A DNA stretch of 12,008 nucleotides from Gammaproteobacteria bacterium (lineage in GTDB: Bacteria > Pseudomonadota > Gammaproteobacteria > PS1 > Pseudothioglobaceae), in NCBI GenBank assembly GCA_003489145.1, contig DNJI01000034.1, forward strand, positions 1-12,008, written 5' to 3'. Below the pieces are notes generated by a model. It saw only the letters and a list, made by a program, of their open reading frames with translations. It searched no databases and was not told the DNA's origin. Below are positions 1-6,819 of this stretch, piece after piece. The position numbers were made by a program, and so were the translations under genes. Each line of letters starts with the position of its first letter. The first letter of the stretch is position 1.

Positions 1-44
1 GCTACTACTGTTGCAATTGCGATTGCTTTTGTTAAGTTTTTCAT
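1..44 (-). CDS. N-terminal fragment of a putative secreted or membrane protein (cut by window edge)
   Basis: Only the first 14 complete codons are inside the window, reading MKNLTKAIAIATVV. Two lysines followed by an uninterrupted run of Ala, Ile, Thr and Val is the n-region and start of the h-region of a Sec signal peptide. A good ribosome binding site (AAGGGG) lies about 5 bases upstream of the ATG at 44-42. The upstream 125 bases carry a weak promoter candidate, and the tRNA terminator insulates the gene from the tRNA. The function cannot be told from this much sequence. Confidence 0.6.
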   Translation of the reverse strand, partial: MKNLTKAIAIATVV

Positions 45-103
45 ATTTTCCCCTTGTAGAGTTATGTTTTAATTTCAGTAAAAATTTAATTTACCAAAGT
101 ACT

Positions 104-131
104 ATCGTACACGATTCATATTGACATGCAA
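104..131 (-). promoter_or_regulatory. Putative sigma-70 promoter for the edge gene
   Basis: On the minus strand TTGCAT (126-131) and TACGAT (104-109) are separated by 16 bases. Each hexamer matches the consensus only partly (TACGAT 4 of 6). The site lies between the tRNA terminator and the start codon at 44, where a promoter is needed. It is a weak candidate. Confidence 0.3.
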
Positions 132-171
132 GTCTATTAGTAATGGTTAATTTTGAATCAGAAATAAATAT

Positions 172-206
172 AAAAAAACCCACGGTGAAAATCACGATGG
201 GTTTTT
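172..206 (-). terminator. Rho-independent terminator of the tRNA-Thr gene
   Basis: On the minus strand an A-run and CCCA pair with TGGG and a T-run. After a two-base internal mismatch, GTGA pairs with TCAC around a three-base loop (189-191). A run of T follows in the minus direction. The A/T tracts flank both sides, so the hairpin could act in both directions. It sits a few bases beyond the 3' end of the tRNA. Confidence 0.75.
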
Positions 207-210
207 AATA

Positions 211-286
211 TGGTGCCGAAGACCGGACTCGAACTGGTGACCTACTGATTACAAATCAGTTGCACTACCAACTGTGCTACTTCGGC
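211..286 (-). tRNA. tRNA-Thr, anticodon TGT
   Basis: The 76-base minus-strand sequence folds as a complete cloverleaf. The acceptor stem GCCGAAG/CTTCGGC is followed by discriminator A and an encoded CCA (211-213). The D-stem is GCAC/GTGC. The anticodon stem ACTGA/TCAGT surrounds the loop TTTGTAA, giving anticodon TGT, which reads ACA threonine codons. The T-arm has the TTCGAGT loop. From memory the sequence closely resembles E. coli tRNA-Thr(TGT), including the GTAATCAGTAGGTCACCAG region. It has its own promoter and terminator, so it is probably transcribed alone, between ccoP and the edge gene. Confidence 0.97.
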
Positions 287-297
287 AACAATTTGAA

Positions 298-325
298 ATT
301 ATACCCAAACGGTCAAATCGCTCAA
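298..325 (-). promoter_or_regulatory. Promoter of tRNA-Thr
   Basis: On the minus strand TTGAGC (320-325) and a perfect TATAAT (298-303) are separated by 16 bases. The predicted start is near 291, leaving a leader of about 5 bases before the mature tRNA 5' end at 286. The consensus -10 and close fit to the tRNA make this a good call. Confidence 0.65.
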
Positions 326-372
326 TGATTATTTACAAAAAAATCTAATCTAATTTTCATTCAACACAGACG

Positions 373-403
373 AAAAAATACCCTAATAAAAGGGCACTTT
401 TTT
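373..403 (-). terminator. Rho-independent terminator of the ccoNOQP operon
   Basis: Downstream of the ccoP stop codon the minus strand has AAAAAAGTGCCC, an 8-base loop, then GGGTATTTTTT. CCC pairs with GGG, the stem extends through G·T and T-A pairs into the A/T flanks, and it ends in a T-run. A second T-rich stretch precedes it. It closes the cbb3 operon before the tRNA gene. Confidence 0.8.
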
Positions 404-420
404 GTTTTTTTATATAAGAC

Positions 421-1884
421 TTAAAAACTAGGGCCAGCAGCGCCTGCAACTGCAGATTGTGCCAATGCATTGACTGCTTGCTTGTTTGCAGCTTTAGCCA
501 AGGCAACGTCTTTAGTTTTCTTTGCGTCTTTAATCATCTTTCCGGTATCACGCCAAGCCATTTTAGCGGCCAGTGCTTTTTTATAGTTTGCGTCTGCGGC
601 TTTGATCACAGCATCAAATGAATCACCACTAGCGACAATTGCTTTGAATGGACTAACTTTAACGGCGCTCTTTGCCTTTGGCGCACCTGCACTTTCCATC
701 ATGTACTGAATAACTGCCCTAAGCTCATCATCGGTACAGTCCATACAAGTACCTTTTGGTGGCATCATGCCTTTACCGGCTTTAGCAACCTTTAACAAAT
801 CATCCATGCCGCGCTTAATGCGTGGCGCCCATGCTGCCTTATCACCATACTTAGGAGCGCCGCCTACGCCAACGTTATGACAACCCTGACATTTTGCATA
901 GAGCTCTTTACCGCCTCTACCTGCTTTAGCAGTAGGTGCAGCAGCGCTAGCGACTACTTTTTTCGGTTTAGGTTTCGGCTTCACCGCAACGCCACCGCCC
1001 AACTGGTGAACATACACGGCCAGCTTTTTAATTTGGGTTTTATCGATTACTTTCGATGCGCCAAAAGACGGCATAACAGCATCTTGTGTGAGTGGCTTAT
1101 GACCTTGATTTACACCATGTAAGATAGTGCGAATAACCGATGCTTTCTGGTCGTCAGCTTTAAAACGATAAATACCGTCACTTAAGTTAGCACTACCCAT
1201 AAACACATTACCCTTCATGGTTGGCCCATGACAACCGATACAACCTTTGGTCATGTAAAGTGATTTAGAAGCGGGGTTTGGTTTGCCGGCCGCACCCTTA
1301 CCGGTTTCAACCAAGAAGGTTGCCAGTGTGTCTGCATCGGCATCCGAAATACCCATCATACGCGCCGGCATATTACCCTTACGGCCATTGGTAATGGAAG
1401 TGCTAATTTGCGCCAATGTACCGCCATACAGCCAATCATCATCTGCCAATACTGGGAAGCCGTCATTACCTTGGCCACCCGCGCCATGACACGCCGCACA
1501 GTTATCACCAAACAATACTTTGGCGGTTTTAATAGAATAGCTTCTGAGCTCATCATCACGAACAATGTCTTCTAATGAAGTTTTAGGATCAGCAATGGTT
1601 TTTTCTATGTCAGCAAACTTAGATTGTCGATAATCTTCAAGCTGCTTAACGCCTTCTTTATATTCAACAATCTGTGTCCAGCCTGCCGTACCTTTGGTGT
1701 GCTCACCAAACCAAGGGATGGTCGGGTAATAAAATGAATAAATAGGAATAGCAATGATGCCTAAATAAAGTGCCCACATGTACCATCTTGGCGGACGATT
1801 GTTTAACTCTCTAATATCGTTATCATCATCCCAAAAATGGCCAGTATTGTTTTCGCCTGGATATGGATTTTTATGTTCGCCCAT
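421..1884 (-). CDS. ccoP: cbb3-type cytochrome c oxidase subunit III (CcoP), extended form with three hemes
   Basis: Membrane-anchored c-type cytochrome that feeds electrons to the CcoN/CcoO core from the periplasmic side. The N-terminus has the CcoP signature FWDDDNDIRELNNRPPRWY (residues 17-35) leading into one membrane helix (about 34-53). Two ordinary CcoP heme sites follow: CAACH (129-133; likely Met ligand M172) and CIGCH (215-219; M271). At 487 residues the protein is far longer than the usual roughly 300. After a Lys-Pro/Ala linker (301-321) comes a third cytochrome domain of c5 type: CQGCH (332-336), MMPPKG (373-378) and the c5-like cysteine pair C380/C383. An Ala/Lys-rich helical tail (402-487) ends the protein. 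The start is supported by GAGGAGAG upstream of the ATG, 14 bases after the ccoQ stop. CcoP identity is certain; the role of the extra domains is inferred. Confidence 0.96.
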   Translation of the reverse strand: MGEHKNPYPGENNTGHFWDDDNDIRELNNRPPRWYMWALYLGIIAIPIYSFYYPTIPWFGEHTKGTAGWTQIVEYKEGVKQLEDYRQSKFADIEKTIADPKTSLEDIVRDDELRSYSIKTAKVLFGDNCAACHGAGGQGNDGFPVLADDDWLYGGTLAQISTSITNGRKGNMPARMMGISDADADTLATFLVETGKGAAGKPNPASKSLYMTKGCIGCHGPTMKGNVFMGSANLSDGIYRFKADDQKASVIRTILHGVNQGHKPLTQDAVMPSFGASKVIDKTQIKKLAVYVHQLGGGVAVKPKPKPKKVVASAAAPTAKAGRGGKELYAKCQGCHNVGVGGAPKYGDKAAWAPRIKRGMDDLLKVAKAGKGMMPPKGTCMDCTDDELRAVIQYMMESAGAPKAKSAVKVSPFKAIVASGDSFDAVIKAADANYKKALAAKMAWRDTGKMIKDAKKTKDVALAKAANKQAVNALAQSAVAGAAGPSF

Positions 1885-1898
1885 TGTTACTCTCCTCG

Positions 1899-2039
1899 CT
1901 ATTGTTCTTTATTGACAAAGTTATTTAATTCTTCAAATTTTTTTTTATTTTTAGGCCTAAAAGCATAAAAATAAGCGCTCACCATTAAAACAAATAGGAT
2001 GAGTGCTGTCACGGCACCAATTTTATCAACCAGTGTCAT
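1899..2039 (-). CDS. ccoQ: cbb3-type oxidase small subunit CcoQ
   Basis: A 46-residue gene fills the gap between ccoO and ccoP. It begins MTLVDKIGAVTALILFVLMV, a single membrane helix at about residues 8-26, followed by AYFYAFRPKNKKKFEEL, a basic then acidic cytoplasmic tail. This helix followed by a Y-x-F-x-P-x-x-K-like region is how CcoQ/FixQ proteins look. CcoQ stabilises the CcoN-CcoP interaction in the cbb3 complex. The ATG abuts the ccoO stop codon (TAAATG, no gap), so translation is probably coupled. The stop TAG at 1899-1901 is followed by the ccoP ribosome binding site. It was called from position, order and helix pattern. Confidence 0.9.
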   Translation of the reverse strand: MTLVDKIGAVTALILFVLMVSAYFYAFRPKNKKKFEELNNFVNKEQ

Positions 2040-2771
2040 TTATTCGCGGTAAACCACGCCATCTTCGAATTTAATCATATTGCCCAGTGATTGCAAATAC
2101 GCTACCATGGCGTCCATTTCGGTTTTACCTTTGACCAAGTCTGCAGCCTCAGCAATATCACCATCAGTATAAGGCACACCCACTTTTCTTAGACCTTTCA
2201 TATGTGCTTGAATACTTTCACCATCAACCATTGCGCTGTCTAAAAAGCGATATTTTGGCATCACTGATTCTGGCACTAGCGCTTGTGGATGGCGCATGTG
2301 CAAGATATGCCACTCATCTGAATACTTACCACCAACACGTGCTAAATCAGGGCCTGTACGTTTAGACCCCCACTGAAATGGGTGATCGTATTTTGATTCG
2401 ACTGCTAAAGAGAAATGACCATAGCGTTCATTCTCATCTCTAAATGGTCGGATCATCTGTGAGTGACACAGGTAACAACCTTCACGTTGGTAAATATCTC
2501 GACCGGCTACTTCTAGCGCTGTGTTAGGACGCACACCATCGCCTGGCTTCCAATCTGCTAGCTTTTGACCCTCTGCACGTTGCCACAACAAGCTTTTAGT
2601 TGAACCGTCTGGCATTACTACCTCATCCTTAACCGCATCAGGATTGGTAAACAAAGGCACAATTTCTACAATACCAGCTAATGACACTGCGAACGCCATA
2701 GCCAAATACATTGCAAAAATGTTTTTTTCAAATTTTACTTGCAAGCTTTCTTTTCCGTTTTTATTTGCCAT
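2040..2771 (-). CDS. ccoO: cbb3-type cytochrome c oxidase subunit II (CcoO), monoheme cytochrome c
   Basis: Membrane-bound monoheme cytochrome that passes electrons from CcoP to heme b in CcoN. Of 243 residues, 15-40 form the N-terminal membrane anchor (FEKNIFAMYLAMAFAVSLAG). The heme site CYLCH is at 99-103 within the family-typical GCYLCHSQMIRPFRDE. The conserved RYGHFSLAVES, RTGPDLARVGGKYSDEWH and SVMPKY (Met ligand M171) follow. Length and motifs are ordinary for the family. The ccoN stop codon TAG is part of the strong ribosome binding site TAGGAGGAG, 12 bases ahead of this ATG, so the two genes are tightly linked. Confidence 0.98.
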   Translation of the reverse strand: MANKNGKESLQVKFEKNIFAMYLAMAFAVSLAGIVEIVPLFTNPDAVKDEVVMPDGSTKSLLWQRAEGQKLADWKPGDGVRPNTALEVAGRDIYQREGCYLCHSQMIRPFRDENERYGHFSLAVESKYDHPFQWGSKRTGPDLARVGGKYSDEWHILHMRHPQALVPESVMPKYRFLDSAMVDGESIQAHMKGLRKVGVPYTDGDIAEAADLVKGKTEMDAMVAYLQSLGNMIKFEDGVVYRE

Positions 2772-2783
2772 TGTTCTCTCCTC

Positions 2784-4214
2784 CTATGCCGTTGCCACTT
2801 GAGCAGAAACCTGCTCTCGGTTCGACTTACGAATGGTAATAATAATATTGATTAACATGGTGATTGCACCTAACACCACTAGTGCGCCGCCTGCTGCTCG
2901 CATTGCATAATAAGGGTGCATGGCTGATACTGATTCGGCGAAAGTGTAAGCCAACGTACCGTATTCATCATAAGCACGCCACATAAGACCTTGCATAATG
3001 CCTGACACCCACATTGCTATGATGTAAGTAACTGTACCAATGGTATGCACCCAGAAGTGAATGCCTAGTAACTTTTGTGACAATCGAACATTGAATATTT
3101 TCTCAACCATATGATATAGCGCACCCGAGGCCACCATAATATTCCAACCCAATGCGCCTGAGTGTACGTGGCCAATAGTCCAGTCTGTATAGTGTGATAG
3201 GGCGTTAACCGTTTTCGCTGCCATCACTGGGCCTTCAAAAGTACTCATAGCATAGAAGGCCAATGACATAATCAAAAAGCGCAAGATGTAGTCTTCACGT
3301 AAGCGCTCCCATGCACCTGAAAGCGTTAAGATGCCGTTAATCGCACCACCCCATGATGGAATGATCATGGCTAATGAAATGGTTACACCTAATGAGCCCG
3401 CCCAATCTGGCAACGCTGTATATTGAAGGTGGTGAGCGCCTAACCACACGTAACCAAACATCAGTGCCCAAAAATGAATCACTGATAGACGGTAAGAATA
3501 AATTGGACGCTCTGCTTGTTTTGGCACAAAGTAATACATCATGCCTAAGAAGCCTGCTGTAAGGAAGAAACCAACCGCATTATGGCCCCACCACCATTGA
3601 ATCATTGCATCTTGTACACCAGAATAGATTGAATAAGATTTAAACCAATCTACCGGAATAGAAAGGTTGTTAATCACGTGAAGGTAAGTCACCATCACCA
3701 TCATTCCCATAAAGAACCAGTTAGCCACATAGACGTGTGGCACCTTGTTGCGATCACGGATGTGAATAGTCATGATAAAGTTATACATATAACTCGCCCA
3801 AGAAATGGTTAAGAGAATATCAATCGGCCATTCTAGCTCTGCGTACTCTTTAGATTGGGTTAAGCCCAATGGTAGGGTTATTACCGCTAAAAGGATGACC
3901 AAGTTCCACGACCAAAAGGTAAACCACGCCATTTTATTAGACCAGAGCTTAGTTTGATTGGTGCGCTGGACAATATAAAAGGCCGAAGCCATTAAGGCCG
4001 AACCACCAAAAGCGAAAATCACTGCGTTGGTGTGTAGCGGTCTGAGGCGGCCGAATTGGAAATAAGGTAAATCAGTACCAAGGTCGTTTAAAAAAGGCCA
4101 AGCCAGCTCTGAGGCGATATAGACACCAATCGAGGTACCAACGACCAAATAAATTGAGGCCATGACGATGAAATACTTCACCACCTTTAAATCATATCTC
4201 TCTACTAAACTCAT
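2784..4214 (-). CDS. ccoN: cbb3-type cytochrome c oxidase catalytic subunit I (CcoN)
   Basis: Heme-copper oxidase (C family) that reduces oxygen at a heme b3-CuB centre with high affinity and pumps protons. In 476-residue numbering the ligands are visible: H61 (RPLHTNAVIF, low-spin heme b), H211 (WWWGHNAVGF, CuB), H261/H262 (LGAHHLQY, CuB), H349 (heme b3) and H351 (heme b) in IGHVHSGALGWN. Y255 (FGYVW) sits where cbb3 oxidases carry the cross-linked tyrosine. About twelve membrane helices span the protein. I chose the ATG at 4214 (MSLVERYDLKVVKYF) because GAGGAGAGGGTTA directly precedes it, matching the sites of ccoO and ccoP. The in-frame ATG at 4256 would add 14 residues (NEDKGINES...) and has no ribosome binding site. 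It is the first gene of the ccoNOQP operon, driven by the FNR-type promoter just upstream. Confidence 0.97.
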   Translation of the reverse strand: MSLVERYDLKVVKYFIVMASIYLVVGTSIGVYIASELAWPFLNDLGTDLPYFQFGRLRPLHTNAVIFAFGGSALMASAFYIVQRTNQTKLWSNKMAWFTFWSWNLVILLAVITLPLGLTQSKEYAELEWPIDILLTISWASYMYNFIMTIHIRDRNKVPHVYVANWFFMGMMVMVTYLHVINNLSIPVDWFKSYSIYSGVQDAMIQWWWGHNAVGFFLTAGFLGMMYYFVPKQAERPIYSYRLSVIHFWALMFGYVWLGAHHLQYTALPDWAGSLGVTISLAMIIPSWGGAINGILTLSGAWERLREDYILRFLIMSLAFYAMSTFEGPVMAAKTVNALSHYTDWTIGHVHSGALGWNIMVASGALYHMVEKIFNVRLSQKLLGIHFWVHTIGTVTYIIAMWVSGIMQGLMWRAYDEYGTLAYTFAESVSAMHPYYAMRAAGGALVVLGAITMLINIIITIRKSNREQVSAQVATA

Positions 4215-4288
4215 TAACCCTCTCCTCGATTCATTAATACCCTTGTCTTCATTCAATGGGATTTTTAAAATAAATGGTAATTCTACAT

Positions 4289-4301
4289 AGACTGAATGAT
4301 A
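4289..4301 (-). promoter_or_regulatory. -10 element and predicted start of the ccoNOQP promoter
   Basis: On the minus strand TATCAT at 4296-4301 matches TATAAT in 5 of 6 positions. It predicts transcription from about 4289, giving a 75-base leader before the ccoN ATG at 4214. No convincing -35 hexamer is needed, because the FNR-type box occupies that region. Confidence 0.7.
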
Positions 4302-4323
4302 CCGTCAAGTCAATAATGGATTA

Positions 4324-4337
4324 TTGATATAGATCAA
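4324..4337. promoter_or_regulatory. FNR/Anr-type binding site upstream of ccoN
   Basis: TTGATATAGATCAA is a perfect match to TTGAT-N4-ATCAA, the site bound by FNR, Anr and FixK regulators. Its centre (4330.5) is 32 bases from the centre of the -10 element and falls at -41.5 from the predicted start, the standard class II activator position. FNR-family control of ccoNOQP under low oxygen is well established in proteobacteria. The left part of the box (4334-4336) is also the SURF1 stop codon. Confidence 0.88.
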
Positions 4338-5029
4338 TTTCTACTATTTTTAATTAGTAGTCTAATGGCGATAATACTAAGCACTAAGGCCATTAAAAAC
4401 CATTGTAGCGCATAGCCCAAATGCTTATCAACACTGCCATAAAACGGCTTCCATTGCCTAAAGAATCCCTTGTTGGATTTAATGTCAAGCTGAGCCAACA
4501 TCGGAATGATTTGATAATTGGATAATTGCGAGAGCTGATCAAGATCTAACGACTGAATCAGTATTGGAAAAACTGTGCCAAGCGCTTGTTGTTTTAGCTC
4601 AATGCGTTGTTTGGGTTTAATCAAGCCGACTTCGATGGTGCTTGGTTGGCTGTCTATTTCAATATCAACAAGTTCACCACGTTTTCCGTGCCAAGGCACA
4701 AACCCACGATTCACCAAAATCGCTGTTTTTTCATTGAGCACAAATGGGGTTAAAACGTAGTAACCCGCATTGCCTTTAACAATCTGATTGTCATAAATAA
4801 ACTGCTTGTTGGTATCAAAATAACCATTCAGCAACACACGGTAGTGCTCTTTAGCAAGAATTTCATCCTCTCCCACCAGCTGAGCGGGGTTTGATTGGGC
4901 TACATTGATGGCGCTTTCAATGGCGCGTTTTTCATCTGCGCGGTCAAGCTGCCAAAATCCTAATGACAACAAACCCCAAACTGTTAAAGAGATTAAAACC
5001 CCTGGTAAGATGAAACTACGTTTGATCAT
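4334..5029 (-). CDS. SURF1 family cytochrome oxidase assembly protein
   Basis: Inner-membrane factor that helps deliver heme a to the CoxA active site of aa3/caa3 oxidases. Of 231 residues, an N-terminal helix (8-26) ends in FWQLDRADEKR (25-35), the SURF1 hallmark. The periplasmic domain has GYYVLTPFVL (89-98) and NRGFVPW (107-113). A C-terminal helix (205-226) begins HLGYALQWF (203-211). Length is normal for bacterial SURF1. The ATG overlaps the stop of the preceding gene (ATGA), and no separate ribosome binding site is visible, so translation is likely coupled. Its stop codon lies inside the FNR-type box of ccoN, and no terminator separates the two operons. Confidence 0.93.
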   Translation of the reverse strand: MIKRSFILPGVLISLTVWGLLSLGFWQLDRADEKRAIESAINVAQSNPAQLVGEDEILAKEHYRVLLNGYFDTNKQFIYDNQIVKGNAGYYVLTPFVLNEKTAILVNRGFVPWHGKRGELVDIEIDSQPSTIEVGLIKPKQRIELKQQALGTVFPILIQSLDLDQLSQLSNYQIIPMLAQLDIKSNKGFFRQWKPFYGSVDKHLGYALQWFLMALVLSIIAIRLLIKNSRN

Positions 5030-5283
5030 TTTTGTACGGGTGTTTGTACCGTAGGCGCTTGAGTCACAGGCGCATCGATCATCACTGCGTTTGGCTTAAT
5101 CCAGCCCATGTAGCCAGCAAACAGCACTAGTAAAAATAAAAATACTGACAAAGAGACGCGTGTCACTAATGACTTAAACATCTTATCAGAACCTTCTTTA
5201 CCGCCTTTGACCATACCAATCAAGCCAAAACCTAGCGCCACTAAGATGGCAATAATAATTAAAACAATAACAACTTGGGTCAT
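5026..5283 (-). CDS. Twin-transmembrane small protein, DUF2909-like
   Basis: An 85-residue protein with two membrane helices (about 3-25 and 42-62) joined by the short charged loop MVKGGKEGSDKMFKSLVTRV. A GYMGWIKP segment follows, then a Pro/Thr/Gln/Val tail. The helix-loop-helix form and position between coxC and SURF1 match the DUF2909 proteins found there in Pseudomonas and relatives. Their role is not established; oxidase assembly is inferred from context. I place the start at the ATG 5283-5281, with GGAG 6 bases ahead. A TTG two codons upstream lies on top of the ribosome binding site and is unlikely. The gene overlaps SURF1 by four bases. Confidence 0.8.
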   Translation of the reverse strand: MTQVVIVLIIIAILVALGFGLIGMVKGGKEGSDKMFKSLVTRVSLSVFLFLLVLFAGYMGWIKPNAVMIDAPVTQAPTVQTPVQK

Positions 5284-5310
5284 AAACAACTCCTGATTTT
5301 TTACTTGTGA

Positions 5311-5339
5311 AAAAAAGACCCCAATAAAGGGGCCTTTTT
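5311..5339 (-). terminator. Rho-independent terminator after coxC, inside the cox cluster
   Basis: On the minus strand AAAAAGGCCCC, a 6-base loop and GGGGTCTTTTTTT form a hairpin. It has four G-C pairs, one mismatch, another G-C and about five A-T pairs, ending in a T-run. The mirrored A/T flanks allow action on either strand. It separates coxC from the DUF2909-SURF1 pair, so those two genes may get only read-through transcription. Confidence 0.8.
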
Positions 5340-5356
5340 ATTGTTATGTCTAGCTA

Positions 5357-6277
5357 TTATAGCCAGTAAACAAAAACGAATAAACCTAACCAAACCACGT
5401 CTACAAAATGCCAGTACCAAGCAACACCTTCAAAACCGAAGTGGTTGTCTGCGTTAAAGTGGCCTTTCTGAACACGGTATAAAATAACCGTTAACATGAT
5501 GACACCCACAGTTACATGGAAGCCGTGGAAACCTGTCAACATGTAGAAAGTTGAGCCGTAAATACCAGAAGTTAGCTTCAAGCCATCATGGTAAGCATGG
5601 CCATACTCCATAATTTGGAAACCTAAGAAAGCAACACCCAAAGCAATCGTAGCGACCAACCAGCCAACGATTTGATCACGGTGTCCTGCACGTAGTGCAT
5701 GGTGAGCAAAGGTTAACGTCACACCCGATGCTAATAATAAAGCAGTATTAAGTGCTGGCAAGCCCCATGGATCAACTACCATTGCTGGCGTTGCTGTTTC
5801 AATACCTGTTGCAGGAACGGCAGGGAAGCTCATCACTGTGCCTGATTGTAATTCCGTACCTGGCGATATGAATGCCATCTGATGCCAAGAAGCACTAAAC
5901 GCATTCCATAAATCCGGGGTAAACAAATTATTATCTGCACCGCCTAACCATGGCACTGAAAGTTGTCTTGCATAGAATAGTGCGCCAAAGAAAGCGGCGA
6001 AAAACATCACTTCAGAGAAGATGAACCAGCTCATACCCCAACGGAATGAACGATCAACTTGCTTGTTGTAAATGCCATTAGTGCTTTCATTTACGACTTG
6101 GCCAAACCAACCAAACATCATAAACACCATAATTGCAAAACCAAGCGCCATCACTGAACCGCCCCATTCTGCACCATGCATTTGGTTAGCAAAACCAACA
6201 AATAATGTTGATACACCGATTGAGCCAATAATTGGCCAGTAAGTACCGTGTGGTACGTAATATTCTTGTTCGCTCAT
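5357..6277 (-). CDS. coxC: Cytochrome c oxidase subunit III
   Basis: Integral membrane subunit that stabilises the catalytic CoxA during turnover. Of 306 residues, the N-terminal YYVPHGTYWPIIGS (6-19) is typical of bacterial subunit III. RWGMSWFIFSEVMFF (79-93) carries the conserved glutamate E89. LTFAHHALRAGHR (188-200), STFYMLTGFHGFHV (242-255) and AWYWHFVDVVWLGLF (286-300) complete the family pattern with seven predicted helices. The insertion at about 104-172, between helices, is usual for proteobacterial homologues. AGGAAGGA precedes the ATG and overlaps the end of ctaG. A terminator hairpin follows the stop codon. Confidence 0.98.
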   Translation of the reverse strand: MSEQEYYVPHGTYWPIIGSIGVSTLFVGFANQMHGAEWGGSVMALGFAIMVFMMFGWFGQVVNESTNGIYNKQVDRSFRWGMSWFIFSEVMFFAAFFGALFYARQLSVPWLGGADNNLFTPDLWNAFSASWHQMAFISPGTELQSGTVMSFPAVPATGIETATPAMVVDPWGLPALNTALLLASGVTLTFAHHALRAGHRDQIVGWLVATIALGVAFLGFQIMEYGHAYHDGLKLTSGIYGSTFYMLTGFHGFHVTVGVIMLTVILYRVQKGHFNADNHFGFEGVAWYWHFVDVVWLGLFVFVYWL

Positions 6278-6292
6278 AGTTCCTTCCTCTTT

Positions 6293-6817
6293 TTAGCTTT
6301 CAAGTTTAAAAAAATTATAAGACAAGCTAATATCCTTTATTCGCTCATCCATTTCTGGTTCTACCACAAATCTTAGAGTCATCTCAACCTCTTCATGTGG
6401 TTTGAATACCTGCCTATTAAAACAGAAGCATTCTAACTTTTTAAAATAAAGCGCTGCATCTGTCGGTGCAACACTTGGGATCGCTTGGCCAATCACTGTC
6501 TCATCGGTATTGTTCTTGGCAATATAACTGGCAGTATAAAACTTACCCGGTATGATTTCCATCGAATTTACCTTTGGTCCAAACTGTACTGGAAAGCCGC
6601 CCATGGTCATAGCAAAAAAACTCACTTCGACCTTGCGGTTCTCATCTACCGTATATTGTTGTTCAGTATCTACTCTGCCAGTTGTGCCATTGAAGCCTGT
6701 GATTTCACAAAAGACATCATAAATAGGCACCATCGCATAAGCAAAGAAAAACATCAATATCGGCGCTGAGACTAACTTTATCCAGAACCCTCTTGTTATT
6801 TTATTATTTCGTTCCAT
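6293..6817 (-). CDS. ctaG: Cytochrome c oxidase assembly protein CtaG (Cox11), CuB copper delivery
   Basis: Inner-membrane copper chaperone that loads CuB of CoxA. Of 174 residues, a helix at 13-32 anchors the protein. It is followed by VPIYDVFCEITGFNG (30-44) with the conserved C37. The periplasmic beta domain contains IGQAIPSVAPTDAALYFKKL and the CFCF copper motif (C130, C132), then LRFVVEP and LSYNFF. All copper-binding cysteines are present and the length is normal. It starts two bases after the stop of the 32-aa gene. A GGTGG inside that gene is the likely ribosome binding site. Confidence 0.96.
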   Translation of the reverse strand: MERNNKITRGFWIKLVSAPILMFFFAYAMVPIYDVFCEITGFNGTTGRVDTEQQYTVDENRKVEVSFFAMTMGGFPVQFGPKVNSMEIIPGKFYTASYIAKNNTDETVIGQAIPSVAPTDAALYFKKLECFCFNRQVFKPHEEVEMTLRFVVEPEMDERIKDISLSYNFFKLES

Positions 6818-6819
6818 AG

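Noticed and set aside
877..1122. Plus-strand frame of 81 codons inside ccoP
   Set aside because: Lies wholly opposite a well-supported cytochrome gene and has no ribosome binding site or recognisable motifs. The same holds for the other opposite or out-of-frame readings within ccoP, ccoN, SURF1, ctaG, coxA, coxB and ctaA.
5284..5289. TTG start two codons upstream for the DUF2909-like gene
   Set aside because: The TTG sits directly against the GGAG site, too close for initiation; the ATG at 5283 has normal spacing.
5356..5361. TATAAT on the minus strand at the coxC stop as a promoter for DUF2909-SURF1
   Set aside because: The matching -35 is poor (TTTATT), and transcripts would start before the intrinsic terminator at 5311-5339.
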